From NCBI GenBank assembly GCA_903844155.1, contig CAIMSU010000341.1:79104-143103 (forward strand): a stretch of DNA of 64,000 bases, in the 5' to 3' direction. The notes under the pieces were generated by a model. The model was given only the letters and a program-made list of their open reading frames with translations, did no database searches and was not told where the DNA came from. Positions 26,071 through 34,391 of the stretch are shown here, piece after piece. Within the stretch, counting starts at the first letter, position 1. Each line of letters begins with the position of its first letter. The position numbers and the translations under genes were made by a program. The stretch comes from an uncultured Pseudomonadota bacterium. GTDB taxonomy: Bacteria > Myxococcota_A > UBA796 > SXON01.

Positions 26071-27495
26071 CTACGGAACACCGATAAAGCGCACAAAGCC
26101 CGATGGCGTCCCCGCCCAGACCGTCGGCGGGCTCGTCGACGCGTCGACCGTCAATTGCTGGACGTTGGGGTCCGGTAGATAGGACGAGACGTCGGTCATC
26201 GTCTCGGTGGTCTCGTCCCACACCAGCAGGCTGGTCTCGGTGCCGATCCACACGTGCCCGTCGCCATCGGCCCGCAGGGCGTAGACGGCGGAGGGGAACG
26301 GGTCGCCCATGAGTGTCGTCGTGCTCGTGCCGATGTCTGTGCCGACGTCCACCCGGGCGACGCCGTACAGGTAGGACGCTACCCACAGCGTCCACCCATC
26401 TGAATCCTGGTCGGTGATGCCGACCTCCACGCCGACGTCGACGGGCCACGGGATCCAGTATTCGGCGAGATCACCACCTTCGGACTGGGGAAGGTAGGAG
26501 AGGCTGCCGTCGTCCTCGTACTGCCAACGCGAGAGCTGGTACTGGTCGCCGTTCCAGATGCTCGCGTCGGGCGAGAACGCCAGGCCGTAGGTCAGGCTGT
26601 GCGGGTGGGTCGGATGGGCATGTTGGGCGAAGATCCCGCCGTCCTGCTGCCACACGCAGATGCCCTCGTTCGTTCCCATCCACACGTCGCCCGCGCCAAT
26701 TCCATAGGGCTGCTCGCGCAACCGCAGGACGTACTGGATCTCGCCGTTGCTCGGGAACGCCAGCGCCTCGATGAGCGTGAGCGAGCCGTCGGCGTTGATG
26801 GAGAAGTGCGAGCCTTCGCGCGTGAGATCGCCGATGTCGCCGACCCAGAGGGTGCCGTCGCTGTGGGCGAGGACCGAGTAGGGGCCGGTCTTGTACAAGC
26901 CGTCGGCGGTTGTGTAGGTGCGGAGGGTGTCGGCGACGGGGTCGAGGTGCAGCAGCCCCGAGGTCGTGGCGACCCAGAGCGTGCTGTCCGGGGCGGCGGA
27001 CATGCCTTTTACCGCGAGGCCGCTGACGCCGAGCTCGGGCCCGTAGACGGTGACGGGGCTGGCGACGACGTTGATGGTGACTTCGGCGTTGGCGTCGTTG
27101 CAGTCCGAATGCCAGGCGACGGCGAGGGTGTGGGCGCCGGCGGTGGCGGTCCAGGTCGCGGGGTTGGTGGTGCCGACGGCCGTGCCGTCCACGGTCCAGG
27201 ACCAGGTGTCGGACGACGAAGTCGAGGCGATGGACGCCGACAATGTCACGGTGTCGCCGACGATGTAGGTCGCGTTGTCGACGGGCGAGGTGATCGAGAG
27301 GCTGTACCCGGTGTCGCTGCAGATGCTGCTGCTGTCGCCCGTCTCGGACGAGTCGGTGTTGTCGGTCGAGTCGACGGTCGGGTTCCCGGAGTCGCCGGCG
27401 ACGGGCTGGCCGGTGTCTTTCTGGCCGCTGCAGGCTGACAGTCGGGGCGTGGCGAGCACGACGGCGAGGAGCAGGGCGGGGCGCGGGAGTGTCAC
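26071..27495 (-). CDS. Lipoprotein with Ig-like domain and sensor-type beta-propeller
   Basis: The 474-residue protein starts at GTG and has a lipoprotein signal with lipobox RLSAC (C22). An Asp/Ser/Thr-rich tether follows at about 25-60. Residues about 65-150 form an Ig/PKD-like beta domain (ITSPVDNATYIVGDTVTLSA, then AGAHTLAVAW). The remainder is a propeller resembling two-component regulator propellers: TLWVATTSGLLHLDP, DGTLWVGDIGDL, GDVWMGTNEGICVW, GHVWIGTETSLLVW and TVWAGTPSGFVRF mark successive blades. In sensor kinases such domains bind glycans or peptides, but here no transmitter domain follows. It is an envelope lipoprotein of unknown ligand. Confidence 0.8.
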   Translation of the reverse strand: MTLPRPALLLAVVLATPRLSACSGQKDTGQPVAGDSGNPTVDSTDNTDSSETGDSSSICSDTGYSLSITSPVDNATYIVGDTVTLSASIASTSSSDTWSWTVDGTAVGTTNPATWTATAGAHTLAVAWHSDCNDANAEVTINVVASPVTVYGPELGVSGLAVKGMSAAPDSTLWVATTSGLLHLDPVADTLRTYTTADGLYKTGPYSVLAHSDGTLWVGDIGDLTREGSHFSINADGSLTLIEALAFPSNGEIQYVLRLREQPYGIGAGDVWMGTNEGICVWQQDGGIFAQHAHPTHPHSLTYGLAFSPDASIWNGDQYQLSRWQYEDDGSLSYLPQSEGGDLAEYWIPWPVDVGVEVGITDQDSDGWTLWVASYLYGVARVDVGTDIGTSTTTLMGDPFPSAVYALRADGDGHVWIGTETSLLVWDETTETMTDVSSYLPDPNVQQLTVDASTSPPTVWAGTPSGFVRFIGVP

Positions 27496-27654
27496 GCGCG
27501 CAGTCTACCCGACCTTCGCAAGAACCGCTCCGACGCCCCCTTCCGGCCCGACCCGGCCAAAAAATGTCCGCGTCTCAGAAACGCCCTACGCGATTCTGAG
27601 CCCTGGACACAATTTGTCCGGGGGTGATCGGGTTAACGGGCGGAGATGCTGCCG

Positions 27655-28140
27655 ATGGCGTTTACGTGGACCTTGACTGTCGACCCGCTGACCACGCTGC
27701 TGGGGTTCGTGCACGTGCAGGTCGAGCATCGCGCGGGCCAGTACGCGTCGATCTACGTCGGACCCAGCCTGAAGCTCATCAACTCGCCGCTCGGGATCGC
27801 AAACGGTGATTACAAGGGCTACGGCGTCGAGGCGGGGGTTCGGGTGTTTCCATGGGGAAAATCGCCGACCGGACCCTGGGTGATGACCCGCGCGGTGCTC
27901 GCGGACATCGTGGAGGCGTCGGACGTCCCCGGCCAGCGCGGTGGCAGCGAGGCGGGTGCCTACACGAGCCTCCTCGTCGGGTACACCGGCATCGTCCCGG
28001 TCGGCCCTGCCAAAAAGACCGGCCTGGTCCTCTCGGGCGGCCTCGGGCTCTCGTACTTCGACTACGGCCCGGACCCCTCGGCCGGCGGCATCCACGGCTT
28101 TCTCCCTGCCGCCCACACCAACATCGGCTGGGCGTTCTGA
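27655..28140 (+). CDS. Small outer-membrane-barrel-like protein without a signal peptide
   Basis: The 161-residue protein (164 if ATG 27646 is used) resembles small barrel proteins of the DUF3575 kind: an opening VDPLTTLLGFVHVQVEHRAG, then YASIYVGPSL, GYGVEAGVRVFPWG, SLLVGYTGI and a terminal Phe (NIGWAF), typical for outer membrane insertion. No signal peptide is present and an in-frame stop lies just upstream, so export is puzzling. Either the gene has lost its 5-prime end or the frame breaks near 27640. ATG 27655 has GGAG nine bases upstream. The tRNA-editing gene starts two bases after its stop. Confidence 0.62.
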   Translation: MAFTWTLTVDPLTTLLGFVHVQVEHRAGQYASIYVGPSLKLINSPLGIANGDYKGYGVEAGVRVFPWGKSPTGPWVMTRAVLADIVEASDVPGQRGGSEAGAYTSLLVGYTGIVPVGPAKKTGLVLSGGLGLSYFDYGPDPSAGGIHGFLPAAHTNIGWAF

Positions 28141-28142
28141 CG

Positions 28143-28655
28143 GTGCCCGCCGTCCCCGCGCCCGTCCCCAGCGATCCGCGCGAAAAACCCGCCCTCGACC
28201 GCCTCGACGCCCTCGGCATCCCCTACGCCGTCCACCGCCACCCGCCGCTCCACACGGTCGCCGAGGCCAAGGCCCTCCGCGGCGACATCGACGCCGCCCA
28301 CGTCAAAAACCTCTTCCTCCGCGACAAGAAGGAGCGGATGTGGCTGCTCACGGTGCTGGAGGGCCGGCCGATCGACACCAAAGTGCTCCGCCCCCTCCTC
28401 GGCGCGAGCGGTACCGTCAGCTTCGGCAGCCCTGACCGGCTCTTTCGCGTTCTGGGCATCCTCCCGGGCTCGGTGAGCCCGCTGGCCATCGTCAACGACG
28501 GCGCCCGCCTCGTCCACGTCGTGCTCGACGAAGCCCTCCGCGGGTACAGCCACATCGGCGTCCACCCCCTCCACAACGAAGCCACCGTGCGCCTCGCCGT
28601 GCCGGACCTCGTCCGCTTCCTGGAGGCCTCCGACCATCCGCCAACCTGGCTTTGA
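28143..28655 (+). CDS. Prolyl-tRNA editing protein, YbaK/ProX family
   Basis: The 170-residue product matches the YbaK/PrdX group of trans-editing deacylases, which hydrolyse mischarged aminoacyl-tRNA(Pro) such as Ala-tRNA(Pro). Conserved features are the HPPLHTVAEAKALRGDI start, HVKNLFLRDKKERMWLL with the active-site Lys region (K near residue 57), LRPLLGASGTVSFGSPDRL, and LGILPGSVSPLAIVND. The GTG at 28143 lies two bases after the previous stop and gives a normal family length. A later start is possible because the first 15 residues are Pro/Ala-rich and unlike the family. It acts in the cytosol. Confidence 0.9.
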   Translation: MPAVPAPVPSDPREKPALDRLDALGIPYAVHRHPPLHTVAEAKALRGDIDAAHVKNLFLRDKKERMWLLTVLEGRPIDTKVLRPLLGASGTVSFGSPDRLFRVLGILPGSVSPLAIVNDGARLVHVVLDEALRGYSHIGVHPLHNEATVRLAVPDLVRFLEASDHPPTWL

Positions 28656-28675
28656 CAACAAACGCGCCGCAGTGC

Positions 28676-28705
28676 TTGACCGTTGACGGGGTCGCGGTCT
28701 ATAAG
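28676..28705 (+). promoter_or_regulatory. Sigma-70-type promoter for the gene at 28726
   Basis: TTGACC (28676-28681) and TATAAG (28700-28705) are separated by 18 nt, close to housekeeping consensus. The ATG of the lipoprotein follows 20 nt after the -10 box, giving a short leader. Confidence 0.65.
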
Positions 28706-28725
28706 GCACCGTTCGAGGTTTCCCG

Positions 28726-30195
28726 ATGCGTCGTTCCGCGGTGTGTTCCAGCCTGTCCCTCCTCGCCCTTTCGGCCGTGACCGCCGCCAGCATGAGCGCC
28801 TGCACGCCCATGGACGCCACGGTGAACGGGACCTACGCGAGCTACTTCGCCGTCAACAGCTCGGAGAACCTCTACCGGCTGCGTTCCAAGCTGGTGGACT
28901 TCTCCAAGCAGGCCACGCTCGACAAGTACAAGTTCACCCCCGTCGATTGCCGGCCGCCGTTCGTCGCCGCGAACTACAACTCCAACGGAAAGCTCACGAG
29001 CTGCGCGGACAACATCACCGACCGCCTCGCGGGGACCGACTACGGCACCGAGTGCGGCACGGGCACGTTCCCGACCTGCGCCTCGGACGGCACGGTCACG
29101 GACCAGGGCAGCTTCGTGCCGTTCCAGCGGAGCTACTTCCCCTGGATCACCGAGTATTCCTACTACGTGCGGTCCGAGAACGTGAAGCCCTGGCGCGTGG
29201 AGGCCGTGATCACGACCGAGGGCGACCTGCAGCTCACCATGCACAACGATGTCGGCAACGTGGGCGACTTCCGCTTCGGGTTTGTCGTCAAGCCGAGCTT
29301 CCAGCCGACCCAGTGCGTGGACAACCCGGACGGCAGCGGCGGCGCCGTCTCCGAGCCGGTGGACGGCGACTGGCTCACGAACTGGTCGGTCGATGAGAAC
29401 GGCGGCACGCTCATCCACCTCAACGCGTACTCCTACCAGCTCAACCCGAGCAACACCGACCCGCAGTACGCTTGGTACTTCCCGCAGAGCTGGATGGCCG
29501 GCTACGCGTTCGGACGCATGGCGGACGAGGACCTGTACGGCCACGGCATCGACTACCTCGACCCCATCTCCGATACCGACAACACGGCCGATTGCGACTT
29601 CGACAACGGCGATTGCGGCAGCGGGTACAACCCGCCGCTCTACATGGACCAGAGCAACCCGAACGGGTCGACGGGCTACAACGACTACCACGGCCATTGG
29701 GGCCAGTCGGCGAACTATGCCGATTTCGTGAGCAGCATCCGGGATCAGGTCACGTACTCGGACACGAACCCGAGCGATCTCGCGTCCATGGGCAAGGTCA
29801 CCACGGACCAGTTTGCGGTCGATTTGAAGGTTGAGGACAACACCTGGCGCGCGGACAACGCGGCCGCGGTGGCGGGCACCGATTCGTCGGATGGCTTTGC
29901 TGGCTGGGTTGGTGTCGATCCCTCGTGGGTCACGTTCGAGGACTCGCCCTCGGACCTGGCGAAGCGCACGACCGGGAACCAGGACAAGCCGCTGAAGGGG
30001 CACTTCCACATGTTCCTCGAGAGCGCGTCGGCGGCCTCCAAGGTGCTCGTCGAAGGCGACTTCGCCATCGACCACATCGCCAAGGACGTCTGGGGCTACA
30101 GCCCCACGCTGCAGCAGCGCAAGACGGACGAGAACAACACGCCGACGTGTGGCGAAGAGCGGATGACGTTCGACAGTGGCACGTCCGGGAGCTGA
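28726..30195 (+). CDS. Large secreted lipoprotein of unknown function
   Basis: The 489-residue product has a lipoprotein signal (MRRSAVCSSLSLLALSA, lipobox SMSAC, C26). No known domain was recognised. The mature protein is rich in Asn, Asp, Gly and aromatic residues, which suggests a beta-rich extracellular fold. It contains several cysteines (TPVDCRPPF, LTSCADN, TECGTGTFPTCAS, TADCDFDNGDCGSG), likely in disulfides. DFDNGDCGSGYNPP at about 300 could be a metal loop. It has its own good promoter and is followed by a strong intrinsic terminator, so it is probably transcribed alone. Confidence 0.78.
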   Translation: MRRSAVCSSLSLLALSAVTAASMSACTPMDATVNGTYASYFAVNSSENLYRLRSKLVDFSKQATLDKYKFTPVDCRPPFVAANYNSNGKLTSCADNITDRLAGTDYGTECGTGTFPTCASDGTVTDQGSFVPFQRSYFPWITEYSYYVRSENVKPWRVEAVITTEGDLQLTMHNDVGNVGDFRFGFVVKPSFQPTQCVDNPDGSGGAVSEPVDGDWLTNWSVDENGGTLIHLNAYSYQLNPSNTDPQYAWYFPQSWMAGYAFGRMADEDLYGHGIDYLDPISDTDNTADCDFDNGDCGSGYNPPLYMDQSNPNGSTGYNDYHGHWGQSANYADFVSSIRDQVTYSDTNPSDLASMGKVTTDQFAVDLKVEDNTWRADNAAAVAGTDSSDGFAGWVGVDPSWVTFEDSPSDLAKRTTGNQDKPLKGHFHMFLESASAASKVLVEGDFAIDHIAKDVWGYSPTLQQRKTDENNTPTCGEERMTFDSGTSGS

Positions 30196-30324
30196 CCGCG
30201 TCGCCCCGGGTTGACGCTCGGGGCATGCGGCGCTACAGTAAGCCTCGACCGGGACGTCGGTTTTAGCGCTTGATGCGTCCCCCCTATTCGTCTTGCGTGA
30301 GCAGAGGCCCGGTCACCCCATCCC

Positions 30325-33051
30325 TCAAACCGCCCGGCTCGACCGGGCGGTTTCGGTTTTGGACGCCGGCGCCACGCCGAGTCCGGAATTCGCCAGGTCG
30401 ACCAGCGCTCGGTCGCCGCACGCCGCGGCCTCCCGGAGCCCGCGGGTGAGCCACACAGCGGCTTCGTCGGCGCGGTCGGGTCGATGGAGCAGGCCGAGCC
30501 CCGCGCGGATCGCGGCCTCGGCGGCGATGGCCCGAGCGCCCTCGGCCTCGGCCTGCCCCATTGCCTCGGTGCATGCGGCGAGCGTGTCGACGCCGTCGGG
30601 CGCGACTGCGGCGTCGAGGAGGAGCACGCGAGCGTGGCCGAGTGCGTCGGGTCGGCGTTGGAGGGCGGCTCGGGCTTGCCCGATCAGCTCGGCGGCGAGC
30701 GGGGGATTGCCGGCGGCGCGGGCGACCTCGGCGCGGTGGAGGAGGCACGCGCCAGCGCCGGCGGGCTGGTCCAGGCGGGTGTAGAGCGCCTGCGCTTGCT
30801 GAAACCACTTGGCGGCCTCGGCCAGGAGTCCGCGTTGGAACGCAAAACGGCCTTGCAGACGGGCGCTGCGCGCGAGACCGTGATCGTCGCCCCGGGCCAG
30901 CGCAAGGGCGTGAGCCTCACGCGCCCACTGCTGCGCCGTCGCCGGATCCCCCGCAGCGCCGGCCACCTCGGCGCGCAGCGCGAACGCTGGCGAAAGCAGC
31001 CCGACCCATCCGTGCAGCCGCCCCGCGGCGATCAGCCGCTCCGTCAGCCGGCCCGCCTCGGCCCAGTCGTACACGTCGGCAGCGGCGCGAGCCGCCCAGA
31101 GCCAGCCCTCGCCCCAGACGGCGTCGCCAGCAGCGCGCCCGGCCTGCTGCAGACAGGCATCCCGGGCGCGCACCACGACCATCACCGCCCAGTAGTCCCT
31201 GGTGAACGCAGCCTGCGCCAGCGCGTGCAGGAGGCTCGCTGCCTGGGCGTGATCCCCGGTGGCCGCGACCCGAAGCGCGCGGGCGTAGTCCAGATCGAGC
31301 GTGTCTGCCGGATCGAACCGCGGCGGCGCCATGGCCAGCTCGGGCGCAGCACCCGCCAGGCTGCACCCGCGAACCAGGACAAGCCCTTCGTCCGTGGCGT
31401 GGAGCGCCCCGCGGCGCAGGAGGTCGCCGACGCCCTCCAGCGCCCGCCCCGGCACGCCGCCCGCGCGCTCGCGAACGTACCGTGCCGCCTCGCCGGCGAG
31501 CCCCAGCGCCCCCTCCACGAGCTGCACCTGGTGCGCGGGGCCAAGGGGGCCGAGCGCGATGCGATCGACCCCGCTCGGGCGGTCGGGCGTGGCGTCGCAC
31601 GTGACCACGACCAGCAGCCCGCCCAGGCCCTCGCCCGCGGTCGCGAGCGCGACCAGGCGCTGCAGCACCGGCGCCGGGTCGGCCGCTCCAAGGTCCACCT
31701 GCAGCACCACGTTCCCGTTGGCCCGGGCACCGGCGAGCATGCCCCGGAGCGACCCAAACCGCCGCGCCGCGCTCCCGTGGCCAGTCCGATTGGCGGGTCC
31801 CGAACCGCCGACCCCGTCGGCGCCCTGGGGGTTGACGACGCGGTCGCGGACGGCGGCGGGGTCCACGCGCTCCTCGGGGGGCGTCGGGCGCAGGCTCGCG
31901 AGGGCGGTCGCCAGGGCACCAACGGCGTCCAGGCCGGGGCTCCGCAGTTCGGCCACCCGCGCGGCGCCGGTTTCGAGTGCGTACACGCAGAGCCAGTTGG
32001 CGAGCGCCCGTTTCCCGATCCCCGCGGGCCCGGTCAGGCAGATGATGCGGGTCCCCCCGTTGTCCCGGGCGTCACACAACGCACCCCAGAGCTGATCGCG
32101 CTCCACGTCGCGGCCGATCACGGGGACCGGACGCCAGGCGTAGAGGCCCAGCCCCGCGCCGATCAGCCGCATGGGCTGTCGCCGGATGCTCCCGGTGCGC
32201 CAGTCGCGGGGGACGCCGCGGGAGGCCTGGCCGTCCACGGCGTCCAGGGCGGACAGGGTCTCGGCGGCGCACTGGACGCGGGCGGCCGGCGCCTTTTCGA
32301 GCAAGGCCCGGAGGAGGACCTCAAACCCGCGGGGTACCGCAAAACGCGGGACGAACGCCGGAGCGTCGAGCTGTGCGTGGGCGGCCGCGAGCACCTCTGG
32401 CGGGCGCGAGCTCCCAAACGGCGGCTCGCCGGTCGACAGTTGCCAGAGCAGGCAGCCGCACGCGTAGAGATCCGTCCAGGGGCCGTGCTGGCGGTAGTCC
32501 TGTGTGAACTGCTCGGGGGCCATGTACGCGGGCGTGCCGGCGATGCGACCATTCCCGAACTCCGCGGGGATCGACAGGCCAAAATCGCCGAGCTTCAACC
32601 CCGGGCGAACGTCGCCGGCCGAGGACACGAGCACGTTGTCCGGCGTGAGGTCGCGGTGCAGGACCCCGCGGGCGTGCGCGTAGGCGAGCCCGGCGAGCAG
32701 ATCGGCGGCGATCCGGCGGAGCTGGTTCCAGTTGCGGGGGCCGGCCCGGGCGAGCGAGCCGCCTGAGCACAGCTCCGTCGCGATCCAGGTGGTTGGACGC
32801 CGGGTCCCCTCGGCGACCGGAAAGCCCGCAGGGACCATCCCGTGATCAAAGATCATCAGCAGGTTCGGGTGGTCCAAGGCTGCGAGCGCACGGACCTCGT
32901 CCGTCGAGCTGCCGCCGAGGAGCTTGATGGCGACCGGCACATCCTGGTCCTCGTGCACGCCCCGCCACACCTCGCCGAACCCGCCCTGTCCGAGCGGCGC
33001 CAGCAATCGGAAGGGACCAAGGACGATCGGCACGGACCCGTGCGTTATCAT
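30325..33051 (-). CDS. Ser/Thr protein kinase with degenerate-P-loop ATPase and TPR-like region
   Basis: From ATG 33051 the protein has 908 residues. The kinase at about 10-275 has glycine loop LGQGGFGEV, Lys43 (VAIKLL), HRDLTPDN with Asp134, DFG at 156-158 and APEQFTQD, so it looks active. An ATPase-like domain follows from about 310 (VIGRDVERDQLW). Its P-loop reads GPAGIGKR (341-348), where the usual Thr/Ser after Lys is Arg, so nucleotide hydrolysis may be lost. The C-terminal 400 residues are Ala-rich TPR-like helices. A GTG at 33033 is an alternative start, 12 nt after a CATGATA box. The start lies only 18 bases from the divergent YceI start. Confidence 0.87.
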   Translation of the reverse strand: MITHGSVPIVLGPFRLLAPLGQGGFGEVWRGVHEDQDVPVAIKLLGGSSTDEVRALAALDHPNLLMIFDHGMVPAGFPVAEGTRRPTTWIATELCSGGSLARAGPRNWNQLRRIAADLLAGLAYAHARGVLHRDLTPDNVLVSSAGDVRPGLKLGDFGLSIPAEFGNGRIAGTPAYMAPEQFTQDYRQHGPWTDLYACGCLLWQLSTGEPPFGSSRPPEVLAAAHAQLDAPAFVPRFAVPRGFEVLLRALLEKAPAARVQCAAETLSALDAVDGQASRGVPRDWRTGSIRRQPMRLIGAGLGLYAWRPVPVIGRDVERDQLWGALCDARDNGGTRIICLTGPAGIGKRALANWLCVYALETGAARVAELRSPGLDAVGALATALASLRPTPPEERVDPAAVRDRVVNPQGADGVGGSGPANRTGHGSAARRFGSLRGMLAGARANGNVVLQVDLGAADPAPVLQRLVALATAGEGLGGLLVVVTCDATPDRPSGVDRIALGPLGPAHQVQLVEGALGLAGEAARYVRERAGGVPGRALEGVGDLLRRGALHATDEGLVLVRGCSLAGAAPELAMAPPRFDPADTLDLDYARALRVAATGDHAQAASLLHALAQAAFTRDYWAVMVVVRARDACLQQAGRAAGDAVWGEGWLWAARAAADVYDWAEAGRLTERLIAAGRLHGWVGLLSPAFALRAEVAGAAGDPATAQQWAREAHALALARGDDHGLARSARLQGRFAFQRGLLAEAAKWFQQAQALYTRLDQPAGAGACLLHRAEVARAAGNPPLAAELIGQARAALQRRPDALGHARVLLLDAAVAPDGVDTLAACTEAMGQAEAEGARAIAAEAAIRAGLGLLHRPDRADEAAVWLTRGLREAAACGDRALVDLANSGLGVAPASKTETARSSRAV
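30327..30353 (+). terminator. Intrinsic terminator inside the end of the opposing kinase gene
   Basis: AAACCGCCCGG (30327-30337) pairs perfectly with CCGGGCGGTTT (30343-30353) around a CTCGA loop, followed on the plus strand by TTTCGGTTTT. It would end transcripts from the 28726 lipoprotein. On the minus strand the same hairpin encodes the last codons (ARSSRAV) and stop of the kinase. Confidence 0.75.
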
Positions 33052-33052
33052 G
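33046..33052 (-). promoter_or_regulatory. CATGATA box at kinase start
   Basis: On the minus strand CATGATA covers the ATG at 33051 and lies 12 nt before an in-frame GTG (33033). By analogy with three other genes here it may be a -10-like element, which would favour the GTG start. It could also be a coincidence of codons ATG ATA. Confidence 0.3.
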
Positions 33053-33069
33053 GGCGTCCGGAGTTTTTC

Positions 33070-33792
33070 ATGCCCACCTTCTCGCTGCCTCGTCCCGCTG
33101 TAGTCGCCGGTATGTCCGCCATCGTCTGCCTCCTCACCACCGTGGCCCTCGCCGCCGCGCCGCCCGCCGCTCCGCCCGCGCCTGCCGCTGCGCCGGAGGC
33201 CGCCCCGGTCGTCACGATCGCCGACTACGCGCTCAACCCCGGGCAGAGCCAGCTCTACGTTCAGGTCTACAAGGACCCGGACACGCTCGCCGCGGGCCTC
33301 TCGCACGACCACGTCGTCGTCGCGACGGGCTGGAACGGCAAGGTCACCTGGGACACCGCGAACGTCGGCGCGTGCAAGATCAGCATCACGGTTCCGGTGT
33401 CCGGCCTCGTCAACGACGAGGAGGCGATGCGCAAGAAGGTCGGGTACGACACGGTGCTGGACGACAGCGACCGGGCAACGGTCAAGCAGCACATGCTGGA
33501 TTCGGACCAGCTCAATTCCGGCTCGTTCCCCTCCATCACCTTCAACTCGACCGGGTGCACCGCCACGGCGAACGGGGCGACGGTCAAGGGCAACCTGAGC
33601 ATCCACGGCGTGTCCAAGGCCGTTTCGCTTCCCATGGCCATCACGGCGGACGGCAAGGCGTTCTCGGCCAAGGGCAACCTGGCGGTCAACCAGTCCGATT
33701 TCGGGTTCCAGCCGTTCAGCGCGTTCCTCGGCCAATTGAAGAACAAGGACGAGATGAAGTTCACGATCGACGTGAAGGGCGCGGTCAAGTAG
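33070..33792 (+). CDS. YceI family periplasmic protein
   Basis: The 240-residue protein has a Sec signal peptide (about 1-29, ending TVALAAA) and an Ala/Pro-rich spacer. The YceI lipocalin-like domain at about 48-240 shows the opening strand ADYALNPGQSQLYVQVYKD, LSHDHVVVATGWNGKV, and the late LSIHGVSKAVSLPM segment followed by FQPFSAFLGQLKNKDEM. YceI proteins bind isoprenoid-like amphiphiles in the periplasm. ATG 33070 is supported by GGAG six bases upstream (33060-33063). The gene is divergent from the kinase with overlapping control regions. A GNAT gene begins five bases after its stop. Confidence 0.9.
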   Translation: MPTFSLPRPAVVAGMSAIVCLLTTVALAAAPPAAPPAPAAAPEAAPVVTIADYALNPGQSQLYVQVYKDPDTLAAGLSHDHVVVATGWNGKVTWDTANVGACKISITVPVSGLVNDEEAMRKKVGYDTVLDDSDRATVKQHMLDSDQLNSGSFPSITFNSTGCTATANGATVKGNLSIHGVSKAVSLPMAITADGKAFSAKGNLAVNQSDFGFQPFSAFLGQLKNKDEMKFTIDVKGAVK

Positions 33793-33797
33793 TCGAC

Positions 33798-34391
33798 ATG
33801 GCTGCCCCCCCGTTGCTGGAGCGGGTCACGCTCGCCTCCCCGCGCGTGCGCCTCGTGCCCCTGGAGCGTGACCACATCGACGCCTGGTGGGCGGCCTCGG
33901 ACGACGACACGTGGCGCTGGACGCTGGTTCATCCGCGGTCGCTGGACGAGATGGCGGCGGTGGTGGATGCGGCGCTGGCGCTCTCGGAGGCCGGCAAGGA
34001 GCGCGCGTGGACGACGTTCCTCGACGACCGCGTGGTCGGTGGGACGCGCTTTCTGAACGCGGCGGAGTGGGAACGGCGCGTCGAGATCGGGTGGACGTGG
34101 CTGGGGCCGGGCGGGCGGGGGACGGTCGCAAACCCCGCGGCGAAGCTGCTGCAGCTCACGCACGCTTTTGAGGATCGCGGCTGCGTGCGGGTGGAGCTGA
34201 AGACGGACGTGCGAAACGTGCGGTCGCAGCGGGCGATGGAGAAGATGGGGGCGGCGCGGGAGGGCGTTTTTCGACAGCACCGGCGGACGGCGGCGGGGGT
34301 GTGGTCGGACACCGTCTACTACGCAATCACCGATGGCGAATGGCCGGCGGTGAAGGCGGGTTTGATTACGCGAATCGCGGCGACGGGGTGA
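33798..34391 (+). CDS. GNAT family N-acetyltransferase, RimJ/RimL-like
   Basis: The 197-residue protein resembles acetyltransferases of the RimJ/RimL branch: an ERVTLASPRVRLVPLERDHI start, the EIGWTWLGPGGRGTVANPAAK segment corresponding to the acetyl-CoA binding loop, and CVRVELKTDVRNVRSQRAMEK with the classic asparagine and serine followed by MGAAREGVFRQH. Members acetylate protein N-termini or small amines using acetyl-CoA in the cytosol. The substrate is unknown. The stop overlaps the GTG of the next gene (GTGA), which implies translational coupling. Confidence 0.87.
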   Translation: MAAPPLLERVTLASPRVRLVPLERDHIDAWWAASDDDTWRWTLVHPRSLDEMAAVVDAALALSEAGKERAWTTFLDDRVVGGTRFLNAAEWERRVEIGWTWLGPGGRGTVANPAAKLLQLTHAFEDRGCVRVELKTDVRNVRSQRAMEKMGAAREGVFRQHRRTAAGVWSDTVYYAITDGEWPAVKAGLITRIAATG

